Origin: Bdellovibrio sp. ZAP7
Lineage (GTDB): Bacteria; Bdellovibrionota; Bdellovibrionia; Bdellovibrionales; Bdellovibrionaceae
NCBI RefSeq assembly: GCF_006874645.1
Contig: NZ_CP030082.1
Span: forward strand, 248,001 to 312,000
Reading direction: 5' to 3'
Length of the DNA: 64,000 nucleotides
Shown here: piece by piece, positions 9,291 through 17,908 of the stretch
How the letters are laid out: each line of letters starts with the position of its first letter
Numbering within the stretch: the first letter of the stretch is position 1
The notes under the pieces: generated by a model
Told to the model about the DNA's origin: nothing
The model's input: the letters and a program-made list of their open reading frames with translations, nothing else
Database searches by the model: none
Made by a program: the position numbers and the translations under genes

Positions 9291-9734
9291 ATGTTACGAC
9301 TGATGTCGATTCCGATCGTCGTTATAGGGCTGTTCACATCAGCTTGTCAGACATCCATGCTTAAACAATTCGAGTCTATTAAACCCGGCATGGAAAAAGA
9401 TGACGTTTTGGATCTTATGGGAAGCCCCAACCAAACCCAACGTGTATCCGGCAAAGATCGCTGGTACTACACATTTTATGACAAACGCATTCGCTTTCAA
9501 AAAGAAGTTCAATTTGTGGATGGTGCCGCTATCTACATCGGTGAAGTTTATCAGCCGCCTGCAGAGCAGACGGCTGTCGCAATTGACACCCGCAATGAGT
9601 CTCGAAACAAACAAATTGATGAAGAGATAAAAAAAGAAGTTCAGGAAAATCGTAAGGCGTATGATGCTTACGAATCACAAACGAAAGGGACAGATAAAGT
9701 TCGTTACGTCCCTCAGTTCGAGCCTATTCGGTAA
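9291..9734 (+). CDS. SmpA/OmlA (BamE-like) lipoprotein
   Basis: Start ATG 9291 follows a GGGGG ribosome site; a GTG 12 bases upstream is less likely. The 147-residue product has a lipoprotein signal with lipobox FTSAC. Residues 25-85 match the SmpA/OmlA fold: FESIKPGMEKDDVLDLMGSP followed by WYYTFYDKR. BamE assists the outer-membrane barrel assembly complex, and other proteins of this fold act as small envelope factors. The C-terminal 50 residues are charged and helical, beyond the usual domain. It converges on the gene at 9724 with an 11-base overlap. Confidence 0.8.
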   Translation: MLRLMSIPIVVIGLFTSACQTSMLKQFESIKPGMEKDDVLDLMGSPNQTQRVSGKDRWYYTFYDKRIRFQKEVQFVDGAAIYIGEVYQPPAEQTAVAIDTRNESRNKQIDEEIKKEVQENRKAYDAYESQTKGTDKVRYVPQFEPIR

Positions 9735-10314
9735 AATTAAGTGGAGATCCTAAAACAGAAATGATTTCGTAGCCATTTACTTCCAGGAAGTCGGATTTGT
9801 CGCGGCTATAAAGCTTAATGCCTGTCCAAACCCAATTGTAACCTGCGGGCAGTTCAACCTTCACACCATCTAAATGTAAACCATCTGGTGACACCGAGCA
9901 GTGACCCTGAATAACGGTGTGTGGAATATCGCCAGATACCGCCACACCATCGGCAGAAAAAGTTAATTCAATATAAGGATAGCGCTGACATACGGAAACT
10001 TTGGCGCCGTCCTGATCTGCCATGAAAAAGTGACCCAAGTGCAAGCGTTTGCCATCACTGAAATCAGTGACCTTGGCATCTTTTAATAGCTGATATTTAA
10101 AAGCTTTTAGGAAAGTTGTCGGATTGGATCCAGAAAGATCAGCACTTGCCAGTGCTGTATCCATCTGCGCTTCTTGTTCAGTCGATGCGATTTTGCGAGA
10201 GCTGGACATGCGGTTATTCAAGTAGGTAATCGCAATCGGAAATGCCAACAAGATCAGGAAGGTGATGGCGCTGCGTTTTCTATTTTTTATGACAGGCTTT
10301 TGTTCTTCACTCAT
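9724..10314 (-). CDS. single-pass membrane protein of unknown function
   Basis: This 196-residue protein has a basic N-terminus, one transmembrane helix (about residues 15-32, AITFLILLAFPIAITYL) and a soluble domain that is probably periplasmic. It contains two cysteines (VCQRYPY and GHCSVS). The ATG directly abuts the stop of the matrixin gene (10315), so the two are translationally coupled and may act together. No family is recognised. Confidence 0.7.
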   Translation of the reverse strand: MSEEQKPVIKNRKRSAITFLILLAFPIAITYLNNRMSSSRKIASTEQEAQMDTALASADLSGSNPTTFLKAFKYQLLKDAKVTDFSDGKRLHLGHFFMADQDGAKVSVCQRYPYIELTFSADGVAVSGDIPHTVIQGHCSVSPDGLHLDGVKVELPAGYNWVWTGIKLYSRDKSDFLEVNGYEIISVLGSPLNFTE

Positions 10315-10950
10315 TTAGTACTCACATTTCAGGGCTTTGCGATCAGCCTCTGTTAATACATCACGCTTTGTTCCGGCATTCAATACCGGCCACATGACTG
10401 TTGAAAGAGTGGATCTGTGTTTCAAACCTAATACGTGTCCGAACTCATGCACAATCAAACTGTGCAAATGAAGATCAGAAGTAAGTTCTGGATGTTCAAT
10501 GTAAAAGCGGAAGTATTTTGCATCGACCGTCATGTCTGACTCGGTGATTTTATTTCCGGTCCAATATAGTGTTGTCATGGCCTGTAAATTTGGAGATTTG
10601 GTCCAATTGGTATTCCAATAAATTCCGTTACGGCCGTCTTTGCTGCCATCATAAGAAATGTCGTCTTCGTTGGTGATATTAAAAAGAGACATTCCCGCGG
10701 CGTCTTCCCAAACTTTTGCAGCCGATCTCACGATAGATTCATATTCTGAAGGAACATTCTTTGAAATAAACATGTTAATCGGCAAAGTTGTTTTCCAAGA
10801 AATACGCTGACCATAAACGTTTTGCACAAATCCGCATTCATCTTGAGCGGCACTCGCAAGAGTCGTTTCAGAGCCTGGTCCCAAAGTCACGCCCTGTTGG
10901 CATCCACTGACTAAAAAGCTCAACATTGTGAATACTAAAAATTTATACAT
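10315..10950 (-). CDS. matrixin-type (M10) zinc metalloprotease lipoprotein
   Basis: Start ATG 10950 is preceded by GGAGGAT; longer readings upstream lack a ribosome site and a sensible N-terminus. The 211-residue product has a lipobox (LVSGC) and a compact protease domain ending in VHEFGHVLGLKH, the HExxHxxGxxH zinc site of metzincins, followed by a VMWPVL Met-turn. Family members cut proteins or peptides; here it would sit on the envelope. It is coupled to the membrane protein at 9724 and diverges from the SDR gene at 11069. Confidence 0.9.
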   Translation of the reverse strand: MYKFLVFTMLSFLVSGCQQGVTLGPGSETTLASAAQDECGFVQNVYGQRISWKTTLPINMFISKNVPSEYESIVRSAAKVWEDAAGMSLFNITNEDDISYDGSKDGRNGIYWNTNWTKSPNLQAMTTLYWTGNKITESDMTVDAKYFRFYIEHPELTSDLHLHSLIVHEFGHVLGLKHRSTLSTVMWPVLNAGTKRDVLTEADRKALKCEY

Positions 10951-11068
10951 ATCCTCCAATTTACCATTGAAACCGTGGTTATCTGAACAGCACTTTCTTA
11001 TTCCCGACCTTCGACTGGTCCTGTGTCCTTCCTTGCTTCGTGAAGTGGTGGGGCGTAGGCTTTGGGGC

Positions 11069-11812
11069 ATGATAAATTTTAAGTTCATTAATAAGAATGC
11101 TGTAGTAACAGGTGGCGCTGCTGGTATTGGCCTTGAGATCTCTCAAAGCTTTTTAGCAGCTGGTGGGAACGTTTCCGTATGGGATTACTCTGAGAAGGCC
11201 TTGGCAGCCGCTCAGGATGAGCTTTCCAAGTACGGCTCTCAGGTTCAATACGTTCAAGTCGATATTACAAATCGCGATTCGGTCGCGAAAGCCGCTGCTG
11301 GCTTGCCTTGGGCTGTGGATATCCTTGTGAATAACGCCGGAATCACACGTGATAAATCATTTGCGAAAATGGGCGCGGATGATTGGGATGCTGTGATTAA
11401 TACAAACTTAACTGGTTTGTTTAATGTCACAAAAACCTTGCTCGAAAAATTCAATCCGAATTCACAACACAAACGCATTATCAATATTTCTTCCGTGGTG
11501 GGTATTTACGGTAATTTTGGTCAGACAAATTATGCGGCGGCAAAATCCGGCGTAATTGGTATGACAAAAACTTGGGGTAAAGAGTTGGGTCGTAAAGGAT
11601 TTACTTCCAACGCCATTGCTCCGGGCTTCATCAACACTGCGATGACGAAAGCTATGCCTAAAGAAGCGATAGATGCTATGGCAGCTAAGGTCCCAGTGAT
11701 GCGCCTTGGCGAAACTTCTGACATTGCGAATGCTGTTCTGTTTTTAGCAAGTGAACAAGCATCTTACATCAACGCCACTGTTATAAGTGTCGACGGTGGC
11801 ATCACTTTATAA
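11069..11812 (+). CDS. short-chain dehydrogenase/reductase, FabG/PhaB-like
   Basis: This 247-residue cytoplasmic NAD(P)H-dependent reductase shows the Rossmann motif TGGAAGIG (about 14-21), the NNAG motif, catalytic Ser in ISSVVGIYGN, and YAAAK with the catalytic Tyr and Lys, plus a C-terminal VDGGITL. Start ATG 11069 follows TTTGGGGC. The family reduces 3-oxoacyl-ACP or acetoacetyl-CoA. No fatty-acid genes are adjacent, so the substrate is uncertain. Confidence 0.93.
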   Translation: MINFKFINKNAVVTGGAAGIGLEISQSFLAAGGNVSVWDYSEKALAAAQDELSKYGSQVQYVQVDITNRDSVAKAAAGLPWAVDILVNNAGITRDKSFAKMGADDWDAVINTNLTGLFNVTKTLLEKFNPNSQHKRIINISSVVGIYGNFGQTNYAAAKSGVIGMTKTWGKELGRKGFTSNAIAPGFINTAMTKAMPKEAIDAMAAKVPVMRLGETSDIANAVLFLASEQASYINATVISVDGGITL

Positions 11813-11829
11813 GATTTGACCTTTTGCGG

Positions 11830-11870
11830 CGCAACAATGACCCCTGGATAGTGTGGTGTAATTTGTTGCG
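11830..11870. repeat. inverted repeat upstream of the caa3 oxidase operon
   Basis: CGCAACAA (11830-11837) and TTGTTGCG (11863-11870) are perfect inverted copies 25 bases apart, 90-130 bases before the first gene of the oxidase operon. They could be operator half-sites or a stem. The remaining sequence to 11959 is AT-rich (TAGATTATATTACAAT) and likely holds the promoter. Confidence 0.35.
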
Positions 11871-11959
11871 GTCCCTAGGGTTTTCGGGTACTTAACTTAG
11901 ATTATATTACAATACTGTGACAAAACTTTTTTGCGTCCGCCCTTTGGGAGTGCCAGCCT

Positions 11960-12493
11960 ATGTCTGAGAATAAAGATCATTATAACCGCGGTGGTTTGTT
12001 TGCATTCATGTTTTCTATGGCGTTTGTATTCGCCTTTTTCTTCTACCTAGTTGTAGTCAACAAAGGTGTGGATTTGGCAGAAAACGTTATCGATCCGAAT
12101 GCTCCAGCAGCAGCGACAGGTCCCGTGTTTGATATCACGACTGTGAAAGAACCATGGGTTGAAACTCCTGAAATGATCACGTACGGTCAAAAATTCTTCA
12201 AAACAAACTGTGCTATGTGCCACGGTGACACTGGTCACGGTGATGGTGCTGCGGGTGCGGCTTTGAATCCTAAACCACGTAACTTGGTTGAAGGTAAATG
12301 GACGCAAGGTGAAGGTATCATCAATCACTTTAAAGTGGTTACGAATGGTATCCCGAACACTTCAATGGCAGCATTCGGTCACTTCAAAGCGGCTGATCGT
12401 TGGGCTGTTGTTCACTTCATTAATTCTATCTCTAACAATAAATCTAAAGACGATCCTGCTAAAGTTGCTGAGTTTGCAAAAACCGCAAAATAA
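11960..12493 (+). CDS. membrane-anchored monoheme cytochrome c
   Basis: The 177-residue protein has one N-terminal membrane helix (about 12-34) and a class I cytochrome c domain with heme site CAMCH (Cys84-His88) and a candidate Met ligand in GIPNTSMAAF. It heads the oxidase operon (SCO starts 15 bases later), so it most likely feeds electrons to the caa3 oxidase or replaces part of a quinol:cytochrome c reductase. It is longer than CcoP-type single domains mainly because of the anchor and a C-terminal Lys-rich tail. Confidence 0.93.
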   Translation: MSENKDHYNRGGLFAFMFSMAFVFAFFFYLVVVNKGVDLAENVIDPNAPAAATGPVFDITTVKEPWVETPEMITYGQKFFKTNCAMCHGDTGHGDGAAGAALNPKPRNLVEGKWTQGEGIINHFKVVTNGIPNTSMAAFGHFKAADRWAVVHFINSISNNKSKDDPAKVAEFAKTAK

Positions 12494-12508
12494 TTAGGAA
12501 GTTATTTA

Positions 12509-13390
12509 ATGCTGAAAAGTCGTTTGGTTTTGAAAGCAAAAAAAATGGGAATAGTTCTGACTGGAACCGTTCTCGTTTTGTTTTCAGTGACAACGACTTT
12601 CGCATACAACGGAACTGAAGCCGGCATGGCGGCGGGTGATAAAGCTCGCGAGCTTCAGGGAGTTGGGATCGAAGAAAAATTGGGCAAGAAGCTCGATTTG
12701 GGAATGAAGTTTAAGGACGAAACTGGCAAAGAGGTCGCACTCGGCGACTTCTTTGACGGAAAACACCCCGTGATTATTTCGCCTGTGTATTTTTCTTGTC
12801 CTGGTTTGTGCAACTTTCACCTGAACGGTCTGACAGATGCACTCAAAGTGATGGATAAGAATTGGACTGTTGGTGGCAAATTTAAAGTAGTCGCTATCAG
12901 TTTTGACTCGAAAGAGACGCCGGAAATCGCCGCTCATAAAAAAGAGCTTTATATGAAGCTTTATGATCGGCCGGGTTCCGAGTCGGGCTGGCACTTTTTG
13001 ACCGGAAACGAGCAACAAGTAAGAGCTTTGACAGAAGCTATTGGATTTAAGTTCAGATGGGATGAAACTCAAAAGGAGTGGGCACATGCTTCAGCAGCAG
13101 TTGTCGCGTCTCCTGAAGGCACGGTTTCTCGCTATCTTCCTGGGATTATGTTTAATCAGCAGGATATTAAGTTGGCTTTGAACGAAGCAACCGAAGGAAA
13201 GATCGGAAACTTTGTAGATAGCCTAGTGCTTTATTGTTTTCAGTATGATCCACACAAGAGCAAGTACTCGCTTGCCGCAGTTTCAATCATGAAAATGGGC
13301 GGGGGAGTGATGCTTCTGGTGATGGTTTTATGGTTATTGCCGCTTTATATTCGCTCTCGCAGAGCGAAGAAAAATGTGGCGGGGAGATAA
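12509..13390 (+). CDS. SCO1/SenC copper chaperone for the CuA site
   Basis: SCO proteins deliver copper to CoxB and reduce its cysteines. This 293-residue version has a signal anchor, the thioredoxin-like CPGLC copper motif (Cys97 and Cys101), the later conserved His in WAHASA, and a C-terminal membrane helix (about 258-280) with a basic tail. The extra C-terminal helix is longer than in the shortest SCOs. It lies between the cytochrome c gene and coxB (6-base gap), matching its job. Confidence 0.94.
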   Translation: MLKSRLVLKAKKMGIVLTGTVLVLFSVTTTFAYNGTEAGMAAGDKARELQGVGIEEKLGKKLDLGMKFKDETGKEVALGDFFDGKHPVIISPVYFSCPGLCNFHLNGLTDALKVMDKNWTVGGKFKVVAISFDSKETPEIAAHKKELYMKLYDRPGSESGWHFLTGNEQQVRALTEAIGFKFRWDETQKEWAHASAAVVASPEGTVSRYLPGIMFNQQDIKLALNEATEGKIGNFVDSLVLYCFQYDPHKSKYSLAAVSIMKMGGGVMLLVMVLWLLPLYIRSRRAKKNVAGR

Positions 13391-13396
13391 AGGTAC

Positions 13397-14353
13397 ATGA
13401 TGTGGTTTAATATTGCGAAGGCCCAATCCTTCATGCCAACGCAAGGAACCGAGATTGCCAAGCAGGTGGACAATCTTTACGGATTCTTGCTGATTACAAG
13501 TTTCATCGCCTGCGTGCTGGTTATCGGCGGGATGATTTACTTTGTACTTAAGTACAAACGTAAATCTGAAAACGAAAAAACAGCATACATCTCTCACAAC
13601 ACAGCGTTGGAGTTCTTGTGGTCATTTATTCCACTTGTGATCTTCCTAGCGGTGTTCGCCTGGGGTTGGTACATTTACCACGGCATGAGAACTATGCCGA
13701 AAGACGCGTTAGAAATTAACGTTCTTGGTAAACAATGGGCTTGGGAAATCGAATACAAAAACGGTTTCAAAGCTGTGAACGAAGTAGTTGTTCCAGTGAA
13801 CACAGACGTGAAGTTGCTTTTGACTTCTCAAGACGTGATCCACTCATTCTTCATCCCAAGCTTCCGTATTAAACAAGACGCCGTACCAGGTCGTTATACT
13901 GCTTTGTGGTTCCGCGCTGAAAAACTTGGTGAATTCCACGTTTTCTGTGCTGAGTACTGCGGTACTACTCACTCCGGTATGATCGGTAAAGTACGTGTTG
14001 TAACTCGCGCTGAGTTCGACAAGTACATGGAAGAAGGCCAAGAAGAAGGCCAATTGCCAATTGCTGAACGTGGTAAAAAACTTTTCGCGTTGAAAGCGTG
14101 CGCATCTTGCCACTCTGTTGACAATCCTGCTGTAAAAGTTGGTCCATCATTGTTCCAGGTATTTGGTCACGAAGTTGACGTTGATGGCGGCGGAAAAGTT
14201 ATCGCAGATGAAAACTACATCCGCGAATCTATCCTTCAACCAAATGCTAAAATCGTAAAAGGTTTCCCTAAAGGCGTTATGCCAACGTTCCAGGGTCAGA
14301 TTAACGAAAACGAACTTAACGCTCTGGTTGAGTACGTTAAGAGTTTGAAATAA
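13397..14353 (+). CDS. coxB: cytochrome caa3 oxidase subunit II with fused cytochrome c
   Basis: The 318-residue subunit has two membrane helices (about 28-50 and 70-92), the CuA cupredoxin domain (DVIHSFFIPSFRIKQD and FCAEYCGTTHSGM carrying the Cys, His, Glu and Met ligands) and a C-terminal cytochrome c domain with CASCH at 235-239. The fused heme c defines a caa3 enzyme. It accepts electrons from cytochrome c on the periplasmic side and passes them to subunit I. Confidence 0.97.
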   Translation: MMWFNIAKAQSFMPTQGTEIAKQVDNLYGFLLITSFIACVLVIGGMIYFVLKYKRKSENEKTAYISHNTALEFLWSFIPLVIFLAVFAWGWYIYHGMRTMPKDALEINVLGKQWAWEIEYKNGFKAVNEVVVPVNTDVKLLLTSQDVIHSFFIPSFRIKQDAVPGRYTALWFRAEKLGEFHVFCAEYCGTTHSGMIGKVRVVTRAEFDKYMEEGQEEGQLPIAERGKKLFALKACASCHSVDNPAVKVGPSLFQVFGHEVDVDGGGKVIADENYIRESILQPNAKIVKGFPKGVMPTFQGQINENELNALVEYVKSLK

Positions 14354-14365
14354 GGAGTGTAGCTC

Positions 14366-15979
14366 ATGGGTAGTCATTCATCATCAGCTCACGGCGATAA
14401 TTATATTAATTGTGAAAAAGGCCTATGGTCATGGTTAACAACGGTTGACCATAAACGTATCGGTCTTATGTACATGATTGCAGTTATGTTCTTTTTCTTC
14501 ATCGGCGGGGTTATGGCCTTGCTTCTTCGTTTAGAGCTTTTCGCTCCAAATGTAACCGCGGGTGTTGGACAAGTTTTGAAAAACGGCGACACGTACAATC
14601 AGGTTCTGACTTATCACGGTGCGATCATGGTCTTCATGGTTATCATCCCTGGTATCCCGGCGATCCTGGGTAACTTCTTCCTTCCAGTTCAATTGGGCGC
14701 GAAGGACGTGGCTTTCCCTAAGATCAATTTGGCAAGCTGGTACGTATTCATGTTCGGCGCTATGTTGGCAGTTGCGACTTTCTTCACAACTAAAATCGAC
14801 ACTGGTTGGACATTCTATACTCCGTATTCGATCCGTACAGGAACAGCGACAGTAATGATGGTTATTGCAGCCTTCATTATGGGTATGTCCTCAATCCTGA
14901 CTGGTTTGAACTTCATCGTAACTGTTCACAAACTAAGAGCTCCGGGCATGACAATGCACCGTATGCCTTTGTTCGTTTGGGCACTTTACTCAACTGCGAT
15001 TCTGCAAATGCTGGCAACTCCGGTTTTGGGTATCACGTTGATGTTGTTGGCCGCTGAAAAAGTATTCGGTGTTGGTATCTTCGATCCAGCATTGGGCGGT
15101 GACCCGGTATTGTTCCAACATTTCTTCTGGTTCTACTCGCATCCAGCGGTTTACATCATGATCCTTCCAGCGATGGGTGTTGTGTCTGAATTGATCACAA
15201 CGTTCTCTCGCAAAGTGATCTTTGGTTACACAGCGATCGCGTACTCTTCTCTAGGTATCGCGGCGGTGTCCTTCTTCGTATGGGGACATCACATGTTCGT
15301 TTCTGGTCAGTCAGCAACTGCAGGTATCTTGTTCTCTTTCATCACGATGCTGGTTGGGGTTCCAACAGCGATCAAGATGTTCAACTGGGTAGCGACAATT
15401 TATAAAGGTTCTGTGAGCTTCGACTCTCCAATGTTGTTCGCTCTGGGTTTCTTGTTCTTGTTCGCAATCGGTGGTGTGACTGGTATCATGCTTGCGGTTC
15501 TTCCAATTGACGTTCACTTCCATGACACATACTTCGTGGTAGCCCATTTCCATTACGTGATGGTGGGTGGTACTTTGATGGCGTTGATGGGTGGCTTCTA
15601 TTACTGGTTCCCGAAAATGTTCGGTAAGACTTTCAGCGAAGCAGCGGCTCGTATGTCTTTCGTGTTCATCTTCATCGGTTTCAACGTGACGTTCTTCCCT
15701 CAATTCATCTTGGGCGCGATGGGTATGCCACGTCGTTATTTCGACTACATCCCGAACTATGAGCACTTGAATAAAGTGTCGACTGTAGGTTCGTGGTTGA
15801 TCCTTACTGGTTTCTTGATCGGTCTTTACACGATCGTACAAGGTATCAGAAAAGGTGATAAAGCTCCGGCGAATCCTTGGGGCGGTAAAACTCTTGAGTG
15901 GCAGACTTCTTCTCCACCTCCACAATTTAACTTCGATGTTGAACCAGTAGTAACAGCGGGGCCTTATGAGTACAGATAA
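14366..15979 (+). CDS. coxA: cytochrome caa3 oxidase subunit I (A2-type)
   Basis: This 537-residue, twelve-helix subunit holds heme a and the heme a3-CuB site that reduces oxygen and pumps protons. Seen: low-spin heme His in LTYHGAIMVF, CuB ligand His259 and crosslinked Tyr263 in YSHPAVY, WGHHMFVSGQ, and HDTYFVVAHFHYVMVGG. The Glu of GHPEVY in A1 enzymes is absent; Tyr257-Ser258 precede His259 instead, the signature of A2-type enzymes such as those of Thermus and Rhodothermus. It overlaps coxC by 14 bases. Confidence 0.98.
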   Translation: MGSHSSSAHGDNYINCEKGLWSWLTTVDHKRIGLMYMIAVMFFFFIGGVMALLLRLELFAPNVTAGVGQVLKNGDTYNQVLTYHGAIMVFMVIIPGIPAILGNFFLPVQLGAKDVAFPKINLASWYVFMFGAMLAVATFFTTKIDTGWTFYTPYSIRTGTATVMMVIAAFIMGMSSILTGLNFIVTVHKLRAPGMTMHRMPLFVWALYSTAILQMLATPVLGITLMLLAAEKVFGVGIFDPALGGDPVLFQHFFWFYSHPAVYIMILPAMGVVSELITTFSRKVIFGYTAIAYSSLGIAAVSFFVWGHHMFVSGQSATAGILFSFITMLVGVPTAIKMFNWVATIYKGSVSFDSPMLFALGFLFLFAIGGVTGIMLAVLPIDVHFHDTYFVVAHFHYVMVGGTLMALMGGFYYWFPKMFGKTFSEAAARMSFVFIFIGFNVTFFPQFILGAMGMPRRYFDYIPNYEHLNKVSTVGSWLILTGFLIGLYTIVQGIRKGDKAPANPWGGKTLEWQTSSPPPQFNFDVEPVVTAGPYEYR

Positions 15980-16628
15980 TGTAGCTAATCCACACGCAGC
16001 ACATGTGTCGCATCACTTTAAAGATGCGACTCAAGAATACGACAGCGGTAAGCAAGGTATTTGGTTGTTCATGGTTACCGAGATCCTTATGTTCGGCGCA
16101 CTTTTGGTCGGCTACGGAATCTTCCATGCGATTTATCCAGAGATGTTCGCTGAAGGGGCTAAACAGCTTGATTGGAAATTGGGTTTCATCAATACCCTGG
16201 TTCTAATCTTCTCTTCTTTCACAATGGCGATCTCGATTCAGTTGATCCAGCGTAATCAAATCAAAAAGGCGGCGATGGCTTTGGCAATCACGATCCTTTG
16301 CGGTGCGATTTTCATGGTTATCAAATACTTCGAGTGGACACATAAATTCCACATGGGCTTCTATCCAGGTCGTTTCTTGGATATGGCTAAAACGGGTGCA
16401 GAACACGCGAACCTTGGTATGTACTTCGGTTTCTATTTCTGTATGACAGGTCTGCACGGTCTTCACGTGTTGATCGGTATGGGTTTGATCGCTTGGTTGT
16501 TGATCAGAACGATTCGCGGTGATTTCCACTCCCAATACTGGATCCCAGTAGAAGGCGTTGGTATCTTCTGGCATATCGTCGATTTGATCTGGATCTTCCT
16601 ATTCCCTCTTCTTTATCTGGTGGGTTAA
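15966..16628 (+). CDS. coxC: cytochrome c oxidase subunit III
   Basis: The 220-residue protein has five predicted membrane helices and conserved family text (IWLFMVTEILMFGALL, TGLHGLHVLIGM, YWIPVEGVGIFWHIVDLIWIFLFPLLYL). Subunit III stabilises subunit I and its proton uptake. At 220 residues it is the short five-helix bacterial form. The start ATG 15966 lies inside the end of coxA. Confidence 0.96.
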   Translation: MSTDNVANPHAAHVSHHFKDATQEYDSGKQGIWLFMVTEILMFGALLVGYGIFHAIYPEMFAEGAKQLDWKLGFINTLVLIFSSFTMAISIQLIQRNQIKKAAMALAITILCGAIFMVIKYFEWTHKFHMGFYPGRFLDMAKTGAEHANLGMYFGFYFCMTGLHGLHVLIGMGLIAWLLIRTIRGDFHSQYWIPVEGVGIFWHIVDLIWIFLFPLLYLVG

Positions 16629-16630
16629 CA

Positions 16631-16972
16631 ATGGCAGCAGCAAATAATCATAAACACGACCCTAACGTTCTTCATCCACACATCTCTCCAACTTCCATGT
16701 ACTTGAAAGTTGCAGGGGCATTGTTTGCGCTAACTATCTTGACGGTAGTTGCGCATCAGTTCCACGTGGCATTGGGTGCATTTGCAGCCGTTATCGCTTT
16801 CGCGATCGCAGCGGTAAAAGCAACTTTGGTTTTGTTGTACTTCATGCACTTGAAGGACGATAACAACATGAACCGTGTGATCTTCGCTTCTGGTTTCTTC
16901 TTTTTGCTAGTTCTTCTGTTCTTTAGCGTGATTGATATCCTGACTCGCGTTGCAGAAGTAAGTCCTCTATAA
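16631..16972 (+). CDS. cytochrome c oxidase subunit IV (caa3-type)
   Basis: The 113-residue protein starts two bases after the coxC stop and has three hydrophobic helices with the typical VKATLVLLYFMHLKDD segment and a VIFASGFFFLLVLLFF helix. This small subunit is found with bacterial caa3 and related oxidases. It has a His-rich soluble N-terminus (NNHKHDPNVLHPHI). Confidence comes from family pattern plus position. Confidence 0.92.
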   Translation: MAAANNHKHDPNVLHPHISPTSMYLKVAGALFALTILTVVAHQFHVALGAFAAVIAFAIAAVKATLVLLYFMHLKDDNNMNRVIFASGFFFLLVLLFFSVIDILTRVAEVSPL

Positions 16973-16976
16973 GACC

Positions 16977-17855
16977 GTGTTAAAGACTTACGCGGATCTT
17001 ACTAAGTTTGGCATAGTCGTGTTCTCCGTTCTTGCGGGATTGGCCGGCTATGCCACTGGTTTTCAAAGCGAAAATCCCTTCGACTGGAAAGCCATCCTTG
17101 AAACTCTTCTTGGAATCTATTTCTTAAGCTCGGGTTCTTTGGCCTTGAATCAAGTTCAAGATCATAAGCTCGATGCAAAAATGCCCAGAACAGCCAATCG
17201 CCCAATTCCTGCAGGTCGTTTAAAGCCAGCAGCAGCGGGTATTTTGTCTTTCTTCTTCTTGTTTGTGGGATTGCAGTTGTTGTTCACGGTGCAACCGATG
17301 GCAGGATTTGTTGGTTTGATCTGCGTGCTTTTCTATAACGGTCCTTACACTCTTTATCTTAAAAAGAAATGGGCGTACGGAGCGGTTCCGGGAGCAATCC
17401 CTGGTGCTTTGCCAGTGACGATCGGCTATGCGGCAGCAAACCCTGATATCTTTAATTCTGAATCCATCTACTTGTTTCTGATCATGTTCATCTGGCAAAT
17501 GCCGCACTTCTGGGTATTGGCTATTCGTTATAAAGATGACTATGCAGCCGGTAATATTCCGGTTCTTCCAGTAGCTCGCGGTCTTGATAAGACTCTTCAG
17601 CAAATCGCTCTTTGGACATTTGCATACGTGGGCGTCGCTTTGGCAGCTCCCTTGTTCGTTCATGCAAGCTGGTTATACATCCTTTTGACTATTCCCTTCG
17701 TTTTCAAAGTTTTGCAGGAGCTTTACCGCTACTACAAATCTCACGGGACGGAACGTTGGTTGGCTTTCTTTATGTGGCTCAACGTGAGTATGCTGATTTT
17801 CATCATAATCCCGGTTGTAGATAAATGGCACTTTCTGATCACTGAAAATAGATAA
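16977..17855 (+). CDS. ctaB: protoheme IX farnesyltransferase (heme O synthase)
   Basis: CtaB attaches farnesyl to heme b to make heme O, the precursor of the heme A used by this oxidase. The 292-residue UbiA-family membrane protein shows the prenyl-diphosphate motif NQVQDHKLDAKMPRTANRP and the second loop YKDDYAAGNIPVLPVARG, with about eight helices. It starts with GTG at 16977, four bases after the previous stop. It closes the operon before a strong terminator. Heme A synthase (ctaA) is not in the window. Confidence 0.95.
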   Translation: MLKTYADLTKFGIVVFSVLAGLAGYATGFQSENPFDWKAILETLLGIYFLSSGSLALNQVQDHKLDAKMPRTANRPIPAGRLKPAAAGILSFFFLFVGLQLLFTVQPMAGFVGLICVLFYNGPYTLYLKKKWAYGAVPGAIPGALPVTIGYAAANPDIFNSESIYLFLIMFIWQMPHFWVLAIRYKDDYAAGNIPVLPVARGLDKTLQQIALWTFAYVGVALAAPLFVHASWLYILLTIPFVFKVLQELYRYYKSHGTERWLAFFMWLNVSMLIFIIIPVVDKWHFLITENR

Positions 17856-17861
17856 TGAAAA

Positions 17862-17879
17862 AGCCCGGTCACCCGGGCT
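17862..17879. terminator. bidirectional intrinsic terminator after ctaB
   Basis: AGCCCGG (17862-17868) pairs with CCGGGCT (17873-17879), flanked by an A run before and a T run after. It ends the oxidase operon and the convergent gene at 17909. Confidence 0.9.
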
Positions 17880-17908
17880 TTTTTGTTTTGGCTAATTCCA
17901 GGGTCGTA

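Noticed and set aside
8615-9337. 240-codon antisense frame over the coiled-coil and BamE-like genes
   Set aside because: Phe/Leu/Arg-rich shadow of Lys/Glu-rich genes on the plus strand, with no support of its own.
15311-15925. 204-codon antisense frame inside coxA
   Set aside because: Shadow frame, His/Arg/Thr-rich, no ribosome site.
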